In this document: in pieces, positions 22,355 to 32,899 of the stretch | Position numbering within the stretch: the stretch's first letter is position 1 | How the letters are laid out: the number at the start of each line of letters is the position of its first letter | Assembly: GCA_006538405.1 (NCBI GenBank) | Contig: BJKQ01000009.1 | Span: forward strand, 1,622,001-1,686,000 | Direction: 5' to 3' | Length of the DNA stretch: 64,000 bases | DNA from: Hansfordia pulvinata | Taxonomy: Eukaryota > Ascomycota > Sordariomycetes > Xylariales | Notes under the pieces: model-generated | What the model was told of the DNA's origin: nothing | Database searches by the model: none | The model's input: only the letters and a program-made list of their open reading frames with translations | Made by a program: the position numbers and the translations under genes

Positions 22355-24096
22355 ATGCTCTTCCCTGGGTGTCCTTTCGCCGCCTTCTTCAGCGGCCTGG
22401 CGGCGGCGGCGGCAGCACTGACCCTCCCCGAGCTCTCGGGGCCGCACGCCGTCGGCCTGGCGCACTTTGAGCTGGTGGACGAGTCGCGGGCGGACCCGTT
22501 CGCCTCCCCCTCCTCCTCCGCCACGGAGGAGGGAGAGGACCGCAAGGCCCACCACCCGCTGCCGCCGCCGCAGGCGCCGCGCGACCTGATGGTCACCCTG
22601 TACTACCCGCGTGCGACCGGCGACGGAGGTGACGACGCTGGTGATGCCGCCGCTCCTGGCGCGCCGCAGTTCCCGGGGCCGCGGACCGCGGCCTTCGTGG
22701 ACCGCGCGCTGGGGCTGCCGGCGGGCACGGCGGCGTCGCTGGCGACGCGGGCGCGCGAGGGCGCCGCGCCCCTGCGGCTGGGGAGGGACGACCGCGGGGG
22801 GCGGGCTGTCCCCGGGACGAGAGAGGGGTTGGAGAGGGCGACGGCGGACTCCCGTTGATCGTCTTCAGCCACGGCTTCGGCCTCGCGCGCGGCCTGTACT
22901 CGGCGCTGCTCTCGGACCTCGCCTCGTGGGGGTGGGCGGTGGCCGCCGTCGACCACCCGGGCGGCGACGCCGGCATCGTCGAGTACCCGGACGGGCGGGT
23001 CGCTGCCGCTGGCGGGGGAGACGACAGCAACAACAACAACAACAACAGCAACAATGACGGCGGCGGCGGCGGCGACTGGACCTGGCCGCTGGAGAGGGGC
23101 GTCAGGGAGGGCCTCCTGCGCGCCAGGGCGGATGATCTGCATTTTGTGCTCGAGCGGCTGCTTGCACTCCCTGGCGGCTCCTCTGGCAATGATAAGAGCG
23201 GCGACGGCGGCGGCGGCGGGCTACCCCCCACGCTGCAGCGACTGGTAGACGCGGGCCTCCGGATCGGGGGAGGTAGAGGCGGCGCGCTCGCGCTGGGCCA
23301 CTCGTTCGGCGGCGCGGCGGCCGTCGAGGCGCTCTTCGAGTCGGAGCGGTCATCTCCCTCTTCTTCTTCCTTATCCTCCTCCCCCTCCCCCCGCTTCGCC
23401 GCCGCCGCGGACCTCGACGGCTACCTGTACGGGCCGGTGGTGCGGAGCGGGGACAGCGGCGGCGGGGTCAAAGGCCCCGTCCTGGTCCTCGGGTTCCCCG
23501 AGCACCGGGCCACGGACGACCCGGACGACAGCCCTGCGACGGGCGGCGACGGGCCCGGCTGGCCGGCGCTGCGGGGGTGGCGGGCCGACCTGACGGTCGC
23601 GGGGTCCGTGCACGAGAGCTTCTCCGACCTGCCCGTCATCGCGGACCTGGCGGCGCGCGCGAGCAGTGGTGGTGGTGGTGGGTGGTGGTGGTGGTGGTGG
23701 TGGTGGTGGTGGTGCAGGCGGGGCTGCTGTCGAGCCTGTGGGCGGCGTGGGCGGCGCCCGCATGGTGCGGATCATGCGCGAGCACGTGGCGGCCTTTGCC
23801 GACCGCTTCGTCTTGGGCGGCGCCTGCGACGATGACGACGACGACGACGACGACGCGAAAAGGCTGCTGGCCGGGGATAGCCCGCGGTTCCCGAGGTCGA
23901 GCTGCGGAGGGGCGGGGATCGCGACCAGGACGGCGGCCGGCGGGATGGAAAGCAGCAGCAGCAGCAGCAGCAACCGCGAGAAACCAGACCGGGCGAAGCG
24001 CGTGGGGGGTCTGAGAAGTTGGAGCTCCGCGGACATGGTGACCCGGACAAATGCAGCGCGAAGACGGATATGGAGGCGCGGTGCTTGGTTCCGTGA
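22355..24096 (+). CDS. PAF-acetylhydrolase-like alpha/beta-hydrolase (fungal PAF-AH/lipase family); frame disrupted
   Basis: This is a likely secreted serine esterase/lipase related to platelet-activating-factor acetylhydrolases. It begins MLFPGCPFAAFFSGLAAAAAALTLPELSGPHAVG, a hydrophobic leader plus the family's strand region, then DLMVTLYYPR. Downstream, in the next frame, come LPLIVFSHGFGLARGLYSALL (oxyanion-hole region), the nucleophile elbow LGHSFGGAAAVEALF (GHSFG), AAADLDGYLYGPVV and the His region SVHESFSDLP. Then ARMVRIMREHVAAFADRFVLGG appears after another frame change. The first break (about 22780-22830) needs one extra base. The second is a single extra G in a GGT repeat at 23666-23714. 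Asn, Gly, Asp and Gln repeats interrupt loops. The 3' end is uncertain; 24096 is one possible stop. It converges on the gene at 24301. Confidence 0.75.
23666..23714. repeat. (GGT)n trinucleotide repeat with one interrupting G
   Basis: A GGT/TGG repeat within the lipase-like coding region carries one extra G (around 23680). Upstream of it the frame reads poly-Gly, downstream poly-Trp. Removing one base restores the conserved C-terminal region. Confidence 0.95.
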
Positions 24097-24300
24097 TAGG
24101 GGCTCAGTAACTGAGATGGTGAGGTGCAGTTGCTCGGGGGTATCCTCCATCATGCTCTCGCCCCGTCCCGAGAAAAAAAAAATCAATGTTAATAAAAGAC
24201 CAAGGCAACAGCTTCCGTGTATGTGCAAACAGGCTCTTGTTGTTGTTTTTTTCTCTTCTTTCTTTTTTGGTTATGTCTCTTTCTTTGCTCACGGGCGTCC

Positions 24301-24739
24301 TTATATCTCCTCCCGGAACCGCGAGCGCCTCGCCGCTGCCGCCGCCGCCGCCGTCGCCGACCTCGTCAACTCGTCGTCGTAGCAGCGGGTGCCGGCGGAG
24401 GGGCTGGAGCCGGAGACGGAGTCGGCGCTGCTGGCGCGGCAGCGGTGCAGCCGGTCGAGCCCCGGCAGGCCGTCGGCGCTCAGCACCTGCTGGATGGTGG
24501 CCTCGGCGCGGCCGAGCGCGAGGGAGAACTCGTATCGCCGCTCGTGGTCGTCGGTGCTGCCTGCGGTGCTGCTGCTGCTGCTGCCGCCGCCATCGCCTGC
24601 GCCACTCCCACTCGCCGGCGCCGCGATGACAAGGACGTCGTCCAGCGCCTCCGCCGCGGCGCCGATGGCCTCGTCCAGCGCCTTCTCGATCTGCGCCGCC
24701 GCCGCGGACGCCGTTTCGCTGCGTTCGTCGGCGTTGCCG

Positions 24740-24775
<36 letters not shown>

Positions 24776-24999
24776 GGTTGCGGTTGCGGTTGCGCGCCGT
24801 CGGCGCCGCTGTCGCTGTTATCACCCGCGCCGCCAATCCCGCCGCCGCCGGCAGTGTGGGCGGACAGGACGCCGCGCGGGAACGTCTCGGCCAGGATGCA
24901 CTGGGTCAGCTCGCCGGGCATGGGCAGGACGGTGAAGTCGAGCGTGGCGGCCCTCCAGAGGTTCTGGGCGGCCTTGTGTGTGGAGGGCGACATTTTCAT
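24301..24999 (-). CDS. Hypothetical protein with polyQ and Ala-rich regions
   Basis: I do not recognise the family. A single frame of about 232 residues starts at the ATG at 24999 (MKMSPSTHKAAQNLWRAATL); an in-frame ATG at 25017 is an alternative. The N-terminal 45 residues (LDFTVLPMPGELTQCILAET) look folded and non-repetitive. They are followed by Gly/Asp-rich sequence, QPQPQPQ and an uninterrupted Gln run, then an Ala-rich amphipathic stretch (AQIEKALDEAIGAAAEALDD) that could be helical, a Ser run, ERRYEFSLALGRAEATIQQV and a Ser/Ala tail. The absence of a signal peptide suggests an intracellular protein. Codon use is GC-rich like the neighbours. It is convergent and nearly overlapping with the lipase-like gene. 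Confidence 0.6.
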
Positions 25000-25017
25000 G
25001 GCAAAGGGGGGGTGCAT

Positions 25018-28000
25018 ACGAGGAAGCAAAGATGGAAAGGGGAGGGCGGGGCCAAGACAGGAAGCAGGTAGCAAAACGCGCCTTGCTTTGAGATGGGTCT
25101 TGCTTGGCTCTGGTTCTGGTTGTTTTATCAACGCGCCTGGCTCACCCAAGAGAGAAGTAGAGTCGGTTTCTTGAGGATATTGAATTCTATCATGAACGCC
25201 AAGGTCAAGGGATGTCGGCCCCCTCCATTATACCTGCACTTTTCGGGCCCTGGCCCCTCCCGGTTGCACTCGGCGGTTTTATGGCCATGAGAGAGGTGCC
25301 AGCGCCGCCCATCACGCCACTACGGCGTCAAGCCGGTCTTTTTTCCCATCTTTGCTTCCGGTCTCAACTGTGCCCCTCCCCTCCCCGTCTACGCTGGCGT
25401 CTTGGAGCCGGTGTCCGGGGTCGGAAAGGGGGCGGCGCATGGACTACGCGGTGCTAGTGGGTAGTGTGTGATGGTATCTCGACGTGGGCGACAGCGGTGT
25501 TTCGCATTAGACAGCGAGCTAGCGGCTGGTCGTGATGTCATGGCGAAGACGCCGAGGAGCATCGCCATCTGCGCCGGCGCCCCGGGATGCAGAGAGGCAC
25601 AGGGACCGCGCCACATCGCGCGACGGCGGAGGCGAGCACGCGCGTGGGCGCGCCGTGATCTCGAGGCCGACGGGGTTCTCGCTGGTCGACTCTTCTCTTC
25701 TTTTGCGATTTGCCCCAGGGATGTCCGATTTCGATGACCCGCTTCAGATCACACGAGAATCGCAGGGTGCGGGCGATCTCTCCGCTTTTCACCCAGTCCT
25801 CGCGAGTACGAGGAGTTTGTACCCACGTACCTACCTTGCCATTGGGCTTGCTATCACCACTTAGCATTACGAGTCCTACCTGCACATTTCGTAGGTCCGG
25901 CCGATATTCATGAGCACGCGGGAAATGAGACTCGAGCGCATCATGCCATTCTGGTCACGGCGTGGAACGGAGACGGCGGCGGCTGAAGCTTGCCCTGGCG
26001 GACCTGGCTCGCCCTGCCAGCAGCCCGCCCTGACTTGGCCCGGCCTGGCTTGACAGGTTCGGGATCGGCCCCAGCTCCGATGGTCAAACGCGGGAGAAAC
26101 CTAGAGCAAACAAAGGTGGCTGGCAGGCACCACTTGGCGGGGACGAGGCCGCCCTTCAGACGGATCCGATACTGAGCGGCCCGCGATGGATGAGGACGGC
26201 GAGATTACGATAGCGCTGGTGATGAGCGGAGTACGAGTACACCGCCAGCAGTACCAGCACCGACACGAGAGCCCCGTGGAGGACGATGCGAGGGGTCAAG
26301 AGGCAGGGCAATACCGAATCCCAAGGCAGGTTCCGCCCGTGTCGCAGCCATTGCTGGTGAAGCTTGGAATATCGTGGTCGCGGTCCTCCATCACCAAGAG
26401 GCGTTTCCTAGGAGACGGCAGGCGAGGGATTCGGGCCCCGCCGGCGATGTGCCCCGGCGACGGTACCTAAGTAGTCGGTACCTGCGTCGATGGCTGAACA
26501 GACAGGTGCCGATCCCAAACGGGGGTGGCACAGACCATCTCCCGTCTTCGCCAACCGGCGTCGCTGGCTGCTGGCTGCCCCGCCGACCAGCACCAGAAGA
26601 GCCCCGCGAATCGGTCCAAGTTACTGATACCCGGGCCTTGAAGCACCTCGAAGAACTTCCCCGAGGTACCCAAGTACCTTAGGCACGTACTCGGACCTAG
26701 GCACTTTGACGATGCCAGAGACGGCGCCCATCTACTCGTAACCTCGACCCTCCCTCTCACGGTCATTTCATCGAGGTCGAGCACCACCACCACCCGCACA
26801 CAGTCTTGGCCCTGCCAGCCTGGCTCGCCCGGCCATCCATCTGATCGATCCGTCTGCTGGCTCCCTGCTGCCGCTGCTCCCAGCCACGTCCCGCGCCGGT
26901 CTCCCTGCCTCGTCTGTCAAAGGCCTCGAGCTCCCGCTTCACATGGCCTCGCTCTGACCGCGGGACCAAGGGGCCTGTCCCGTTGCGCGAAACATCTCCC
27001 GAGCTTCAGACGCCTCGACAACCCGCCCGGCGAACCCCTCGCTTCATCATCATGTGAGGCGTTCGAGGGTCGCGATAGAAACGCGTGGCTGGATCGACGA
27101 GACGACACACCCACTCCCTGCCTACCAGCCGCCTCGTCGCAAGCGAGCGACCACCAGTATTACTCGTACTCGCCCGCGCACGACGGCCTGAAAACGTCCA
27201 CACTCGACGGTCCACCTGGGCGTCGGCCGCGATGCGACATTGCTCAGCCGGTCGTGCCAGGCTAGCCGCGCTCCGTCGAATCACGCCCGTCTCTGGGCTG
27301 CCGTGGCGGTTGAGCTAACGAGCAGGGCGACTGGACTGGGGCTGGCCCCGCCCTCCCGTTCCACCGGCAACGTGCCACTGCCCGTGTGCCCCCCCCCCAG
27401 TCCGTGCTCGCCCGTTGCCATGCCATGTGGGATCGACAATGGCCTCTCTTCGTCTCCGTCCCTATCCAGTCTCCAGTCTCCGAGTCTCGCTCGGGCGTGC
27501 CTGGCCTTGCGACGCTCCCACGCTCTTTCTTGTTGTGGCTCGACTTCAGAACCCGATCAACCAGGTACCTAAGCTCGACGCTCTCGTGGCGGCAGACTGC
27601 CTACGAGTATTCGTACTGCAACGTCGCTACCGGCTTCCGCCGCCTGGCTGTCGTCTCCGTCTCGTCTCCCAGAGGTCCTCGCGCCAGCTCCGAACGGGCG
27701 GTTTAAATCTCGTACTTGTGCCTGATCGGCTGCTTCGAGCCTTGGTAGCTCCGAGCGAGGGGTCAGGGCCTGATGCGATCGAGGCCCGGCCGCCCACGTC
27801 CCATAGCATCTGGGACCCCTCTCCCGGGCTCGTCTTCCCAGGGACGGGGACCCCTGTCGGTGAAGGAGCTGCCCGAAACCAGCCTGGGCCACCCCTCGCA
27901 TCCCCGGTCGCCCCGTCGTCGTCCCGTTGCGCTGGCCGCACCTCGATTTGTTTGGTCTGCCAGGGCCACCACTCCAGAGCGAGTGAAGCCGTATGCATAG

Positions 28001-28607
28001 AAATAGACGGCGTCGCGCATCGTCGACAGCGCTGCAGAAAATCCATTCGCTCGACTTGCCGTAAACCGCTCACTTCTGTCTGCCCATCTCCAAAAGGCTG
28101 CCTGCTTTCTCTGCGTGAAAACCTGCCTGTTTCTCACCATCGCCCTCCACCCGCAGACCACATCTCAGACCACTCTCACGCGTGTCTGAACACCCGCCTT
28201 TTCCGGTCTCGCATCCGCTGCTCGTGGGCGCATCGCATCGACACACAACCAGCCGCACCTGGTTCTACGGGCGCCCCAAGGGGAACAATCGCCGCGTGCT
28301 CCTGGGCCGATTCGTCCCCCAGCGCTGTTCTGTCTTAGCCCTGCTGCAGCAAGCGGGCTGGGCTGACGGTTGTATTGTCTTGACTCCTCTTGGCAATTTC
28401 ACTCTGCGAAGTCGAAAAAGGCCCCCCTCCCCCGCCTTTTCGTCATCTTACCTCCTCTTCCCTCGACCCTATCTATCCTCGTTTTTTCGAGCATAGAGCA
28501 CGGTAGAGGTCAAGAGCATAAAAAAGGCAGGAACCGACGCAATTTCTCGGCTTTGGCTTCGAGTTTGACCGGAAACCCCCGAGAACGACACCAGCCCAAC
28601 CGCCAAC
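25018..28607. other. 3.6-kb divergent intergenic region
   Basis: This separates the polyQ gene (minus) and the MARVEL-like gene (plus). A CT-rich, probably transcribed leader lies directly upstream of 28608. Motifs of the TACCTA/TAGGTA class occur near 25830, 26466-26485, 26665-26700 and 27565. A 307-codon plus frame at 27415-28338 is Ser/Pro/Arg-rich without domains and is not called. A 10-C run is at about 27390-27399. Confidence 0.5.
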
Positions 28608-29334
28608 ATGTTGTTCGCACTCTTCTTCGCGTTTACGCGGATCATGCAGATCTTGACGCTGGTATGTTCCCCCTCCCCGCAGAGAGAAATCAGTACATAA
28701 AACCCCGAAACAGACGACTGACTCGCCGAACCTCTAGATCCCGACAATGGGTATGCTGGCTTGGTTCGTCAACGGCTTCGTCAGCGCCAACGCCCTGACG
28801 CCCGACTCCATCCTGGTCCTCTTCATTGTCTCCGTGCTGGGGCTGGCGTGGGCCATCTACACCCTGTTCAGCTACCACCGGTCATCGGCCAACGCCCTGG
28901 CCGTGGCGGTCGTTGACCTGCTGTTCGTCGGCGCCTTCATCGGCGCGGTCTACGCGCTGCGCTTCGCCGCGTCCGCCGACTGCGCCAGCGTCCGCACCGG
29001 GGACCCGCTGTACATCGGCTTCGGGTCGTGGGGCTACGCGCAGGTCGACTCGAGCGTCACGGTGGCCGTCGACAAGTCGTGCGCCATGCTCAAGGCCTGC
29101 TTCGCCTTTGCCATCATGAACTGCATCTTCTTCTTCTTCACCAGCATCCTCGCCTGGTTCCACGGCGACCGCATGAGCTCCGCCGACCGCACGACCTACT
29201 ACCGCGAGACGCGCTACCACCGCGGCCACCGCGGCGGCTCCCGCTCCCGCTCGCGCCACAGCCGCCACAGCTCCCGCGCCCGCTCCCACCACTCGCGCTC
29301 CCGCTCGCGTTCGCACCGCCGCGTCTACGTCTAG
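28608..29334 (+). CDS. MARVEL-domain-like four-TM membrane protein
   Basis: This is a small tetraspanning membrane protein of the fungal MARVEL/Nce102-like layout, presumably at the plasma membrane or in vesicles; its function is unknown. Exon 1 (28608-28661) encodes MLFALFFAFTRIMQILTL. A 76-nt intron (GTATGT...CTCTAG) joins in phase 0 to IPTMGMLAWFVNGFV from 28738. The four hydrophobic segments are FALFFAFTRIMQILTLIPTM, ILVLFIVSVLGLAWAIYTLF, ALAVAVVDLLFVGAFIGAVY and CFAFAIMNCIFFFFTSILAW. The third and fourth flank an extracellular loop with Cys (DCASV, KSCAML). The C-terminus is a strongly basic RS/RH-rich tail ending SHRRVYV. Total length is 216 residues, typical for the group, and the frame is intact. 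Confidence 0.85.
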
Positions 29335-30552
29335 AGGCGGGTGTGTCTCTCGGCAAGGCGGGCGAGTTGTGGCCCTCGTGCAAGCCATGGGGGCGATCCG
29401 GCCTGGCGGTGGCTCACACGGTCCGGTGACTGTGCTTGCCATGTGGCATTGGGCGGTGGCCCCAGGCCGACGTTTGGACCGGTGGCCTCTCACTGTTTTC
29501 AAAGGTGTTTCACGTAGTCTGGTGCTGTATATACTAACGAAAGCTTTCTTTTGACGAGCCGCAGCGGGCATTCCCTCTCTCTCTCGGCGAGCCCTCGTGG
29601 CTCGAGGAGTCGGGTTTGATTCCAGGCAGACGGACGATACGGAGAGGAAGCAATCGACGGGGGATGATGATTATGGGAACGGACTCTCGAGGGAGGGGGA
29701 GGGGATGGAAAGAGGCGTTTACGAGCGACTGCCTGGGATTTTGGTTTTTTTTTTTTTTTTTACCCCTCTCTGTAATGATCGTCAGTCGGCCGGCTTCACC
29801 CGCGGGAACGGGGTTCGGGATCGGGCTCGGTTGGGCCCAGGGGGAAACGTGGCCCGGCCACGCCTCGTCGTTGCAGGTGTGAAGGGACATTTTGACGTCA
29901 TTAGGTCACGTCTTCTACGCAAAGGATCCATGGTGAACCAGGGGCGGACGGGGGCTGGCGCGGGATTATATAGACGAGTTTCCTCGAACAGACCGAATGG
30001 AACGAACAGCGCGTGCGTGTAACGCGCTTCAACTCGATGTGTCGAGTCGGCCGCTTGCGGTTGCTCTCGAGAATTGCTATCGTGATGGCTTCCGGTGTGT
30101 GTATGGGTTGACAAGAGCGGTACATCATGCAATGAGTGAATGGGCGGACTGCTCGATTACCTCGTGCGGGAGACGGAGCAGGATAAGGAAAGGCAGAGAC
30201 AAACCATCTCGGCATGAGCCCCGGGCGCCGGGTCCGTTCGTTTGCTACGGCCGCGGTCTCTCGCCCTTCTGAAAAGCCGTCCATTCTGTTTTACTCGTGA
30301 CGGCTTCGTTGCCTGGCAGATGGCAGCGGCGCATGCGGAATGTCAGGTCAGGTTATCCGAAGCCCTTTGTATTGTCTAAGGTATATGTCCGTGTCTATGT
30401 CTATCCCGTCACCTACTATTTCATTTCATCCTTTCTGTCTATTTGCTTTTTTTCTTTCCCCTTTGTCGGCCTCAGCAGAGCAGAGGGAGGTGTGACCGAC
30501 GAGGGGCCCGGTCAGGTCAGGCCAGGCCAGGCCAGGCACCATTTTCCCTCTC
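29335..30552. other. Intergenic 1.2-kb convergent spacer
   Basis: This is the 3' flank of the MARVEL-like gene and of the Cys-rich secreted gene. It holds a T-run at about 29744-29761. No supported gene. Confidence 0.6.
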
Positions 30553-30868
30553 TTAGTTGACCTTGACCTCCTGGCCGCCGCCCACGCCGCCGTCGCCGAG
30601 CGGCTTCCCCACGCGGGGGTGTCGTCGGTCGAGTCCGTTGACTTTTTGCACTGCCACTTGGCCTCGCCGACCGATTCGCAGTCGGGGCAGGTCGTCGGGC
30701 AGTTCTTGAAGACCGGGAGGCAGGGGCCGCCGCAAATGGGGTTCAGGAAGCTGCGCGGGACGATTCTCGACGATGACGACCGCGGCTGCGGCTGCGTCTG
30801 CGTCTGCTGGTCATTGTTTTTTATGCGTTAGTCACATTCTGGTTCTTGGAGAGGATCGTTTGTTTTCA

Positions 30869-30899
<31 letters not shown>

Positions 30900-30984
30900 A
30901 CTTGGAAGCTTCAAGGCAGGGACTTACAGAGGCAAGGGCTCCGCTCGCCAGGAACGAGGCGGTGATGATGTTGAGAAGCTTCAT
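30553..30984 (-). CDS. Small secreted cysteine-rich protein (effector-like)
   Basis: The family is unknown. Exon 1 (30984-30928) encodes exactly a signal peptide, MKLLNIITASFLASGALAS, followed by a GTAAGT donor. The intron (30927-30807) contains a (GT)n run and a GACTAAC branch site and ends ACCAG. Exon 2 begins QTQTQPQPRSSSSR and carries a compact Cys block, PICGGPCLPVFKNCPTTCPDC, then EAKWQCKK. That gives seven Cys in about 40 residues, as in small secreted proteins stabilised by disulfides. After KKSTDSTDDTP the frame with a natural stop at 30553 (GGVGGGQEVKVN) needs one extra base in a C-run near 30605. Without it the frame runs on into unrelated sequence. Mature length is about 85 residues. 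Confidence 0.72.
30871..30899. repeat. (GT)n microsatellite
   Basis: This dinucleotide repeat of about 29 bases is in the only intron of the small Cys-rich secreted protein gene. It reads (CA)n on the sense strand. Confidence 0.95.
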
Positions 30985-32221
30985 GCTGGGCTGGGGGGCT
31001 GGTAGCTGTTTGTTTGGTGAGAGGGAGAGGGCTATGAGTGTTTCTGCCTTGAATCTCTACTTGAGAGTGCCGTCTGTTGCTGTGTCGTATCGCTGCTTAC
31101 TCTCAACGGTGCCCGTGTGGTGGGGGATCTGCACCCGCTTTATATACAGGGCCGGCACGGCTTGACGTGAAGATTTGCGCGCTCTCGCACCGAAGGGTCC
31201 GCCAGAAGGTCGGCACGTCGGGTCTTGCCGTTCTGTTCTGCTTCTTGGCTTGGCAGGGCCGCGTCTTATTCTGGGCTGTCTGTCACTGCATACGGCCGAC
31301 TTGTCAATGCGTGGCGAGGTCGAGGCTGGAGCGGTCGAGGAGGCGAGATTGTAAGGCAGGTTTCGGCGAGAGGTGTCGCTCGCTCTCGCCTCTCTGGCGC
31401 CAAGGTCGGGGACCTGCTGTGGGCATATCCCATCGTTCTCATTCGTCTGCCAGGCATCCCTACTGTATAGTGTGTGTGTGTAGGTATATATATATACACC
31501 TATATTTGGCCAGCATAGCCCGCCTTGTCGATGCAAATTCGAGCTCTACGCGTAGGCAGGTCCGACGGTGATTTGTGGCCACTCGACCTACGTACCTCAG
31601 AGTCGAGCTGAGCCATCGCCTCCGCTTCGTGCCGCGAGGGCTGGACCAAATACCGGTACCTTACATGGTTGTGAAGATGTCTGGCCAGCGGGCCCAGCTT
31701 GCCACGCGCTTTATTTTTACACCTACGCCCGTACAGTACATGCGCGACAGACCATACCAGGTATACTAGAGATATGTTGCTGGGGTCCGGTCCGTGCTGG
31801 GAAAAGCAGCAACTCCGCGACCACAAACGCGGTGAGGCACCGAGACGGAGTCCAAAGAGCGCCGAGCCGGGCAACAGGCCCCGCCAACTGCGCAAGTAAG
31901 CGAGGGAATGAATGCACGTGGGAGGATGCAAGGGCAGCCGGGGCCTCATTGAACACTTGACTTGGGGGATATCGCTCGCAGCCTTGCTTGCATTCAATGC
32001 CGTCCCAGTGCGTTGCTGCAACCTAGCAACGTGTTTTTTTTTTCTTTCTCTTTCTCTTTTTCTTTTTCTCTTTTTTTTTTTAACTTCTCTTCTATCTTCT
32101 GGGCACAGGTGTCACACCACCGGTCTTCAGCATGCCCGCGTCAGTAAGCTCCATCGCGGCCTCATTTGCACGCACCCGGCATCTCACAAGAAACCATCGA
32201 CCCGTCATCTCGTGAGCCAGC
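30985..32221. other. Divergent intergenic region
   Basis: This holds the promoters of two divergent secreted-protein genes. It includes a TATATATATA stretch near 31483-31494 and a T/C-rich tract at 32033-32091 just upstream of the plus-strand gene. No gene is supported. Confidence 0.6.
32033..32091. repeat. Poly-T / TTTC-rich tract
   Basis: A 59-base T-rich tract with scattered C lies about 130 bases before the ATG at 32222, which suits a promoter pyrimidine tract. It is low-complexity. Confidence 0.9.
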
Positions 32222-32899
32222 ATGAAGCCCCTGTGGACTCTTTCCCTGCTTCTTCTCGGCAGCTCGGCGGCCGCGCCTCCACCCGGCCAGCACCGCCTGG
32301 GCGCTTACAATGTCACCCAGTTGACAGCCTTCGCCTCTCCGATGCCTGCCCTTTCCACCAGCAGCAACAATGTCTTGTAAGCGCTCGAGGAGAAGAGAGA
32401 GAGAGAAAAAAAAAAAGAAAACATCCCTGTCCGTGACCCCACCTGCTGACTGACCCTGGCTGCCGGCGACAGCTACAACTTCCAGGCCGCCGTGAGCCCG
32501 CACGAGCAGGTCGTCCTGTGCAGCGGCGGCGGCTTCAGCGCCGACATGGCGCTCGTCAACACCACCTGGTCGCGCTGTCGGTACTGGCACTCGGCGGCGC
32601 TGGCCCGGCCCGACGTCTACTGGCGATGGAAGGCCGTCCCTCCGAGCCCAAGACCGCGCGGGCGGCAGCAGGGACTCGCCGAGGAGGCTGCCACGCTGGA
32701 GCTGCTCTACAACAAAACCTCCACCTCCTCCTCCTCTTCTGTCGGCGGCAGCACCCCGAGACCGGGCCTGGGAATCCACGCCGTCGCGGCGGGCGAGATC
32801 CAGTGGGTCAGGAGCAGCTCGAACCGCAGCGAGCTGACTCAGGCCTACACCGGGCCCGAGGATATATCGCTCAGCGTCTCGCCGGCCCGTGTCTACTGA
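32222..32899 (+). CDS. Secreted hypothetical protein
   Basis: The family is not recognised. Exon 1 (32222-32376) starts MKPLWTLSLLLLGSSAAAPP, a clear signal peptide, followed by a Pro-rich stretch and GAYNVTQLTAFASPMPALST. A 96-nt intron (GTAAGC...GACAG) joins in phase 2 to FYNFQAAVSPHEQVVLCSGG at 32473. The mature protein (about 175 residues) has N-glycosylation sequons (NVT, NTT, NKT, NRS), two Cys and an aromatic-rich core (WSRCRYW, DVYWRWKAV), suggesting a small beta-rich extracellular fold. A Ser run lies in the middle. The total is 193 residues with an intact frame and a stop at 32899. Confidence 0.78.

Noticed and set aside
27415..28338. 307-codon plus-strand ORF upstream of the MARVEL-like gene
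   Set aside because: Low-information Ser/Pro/Arg composition and no domain; probably part of the promoter or leader.
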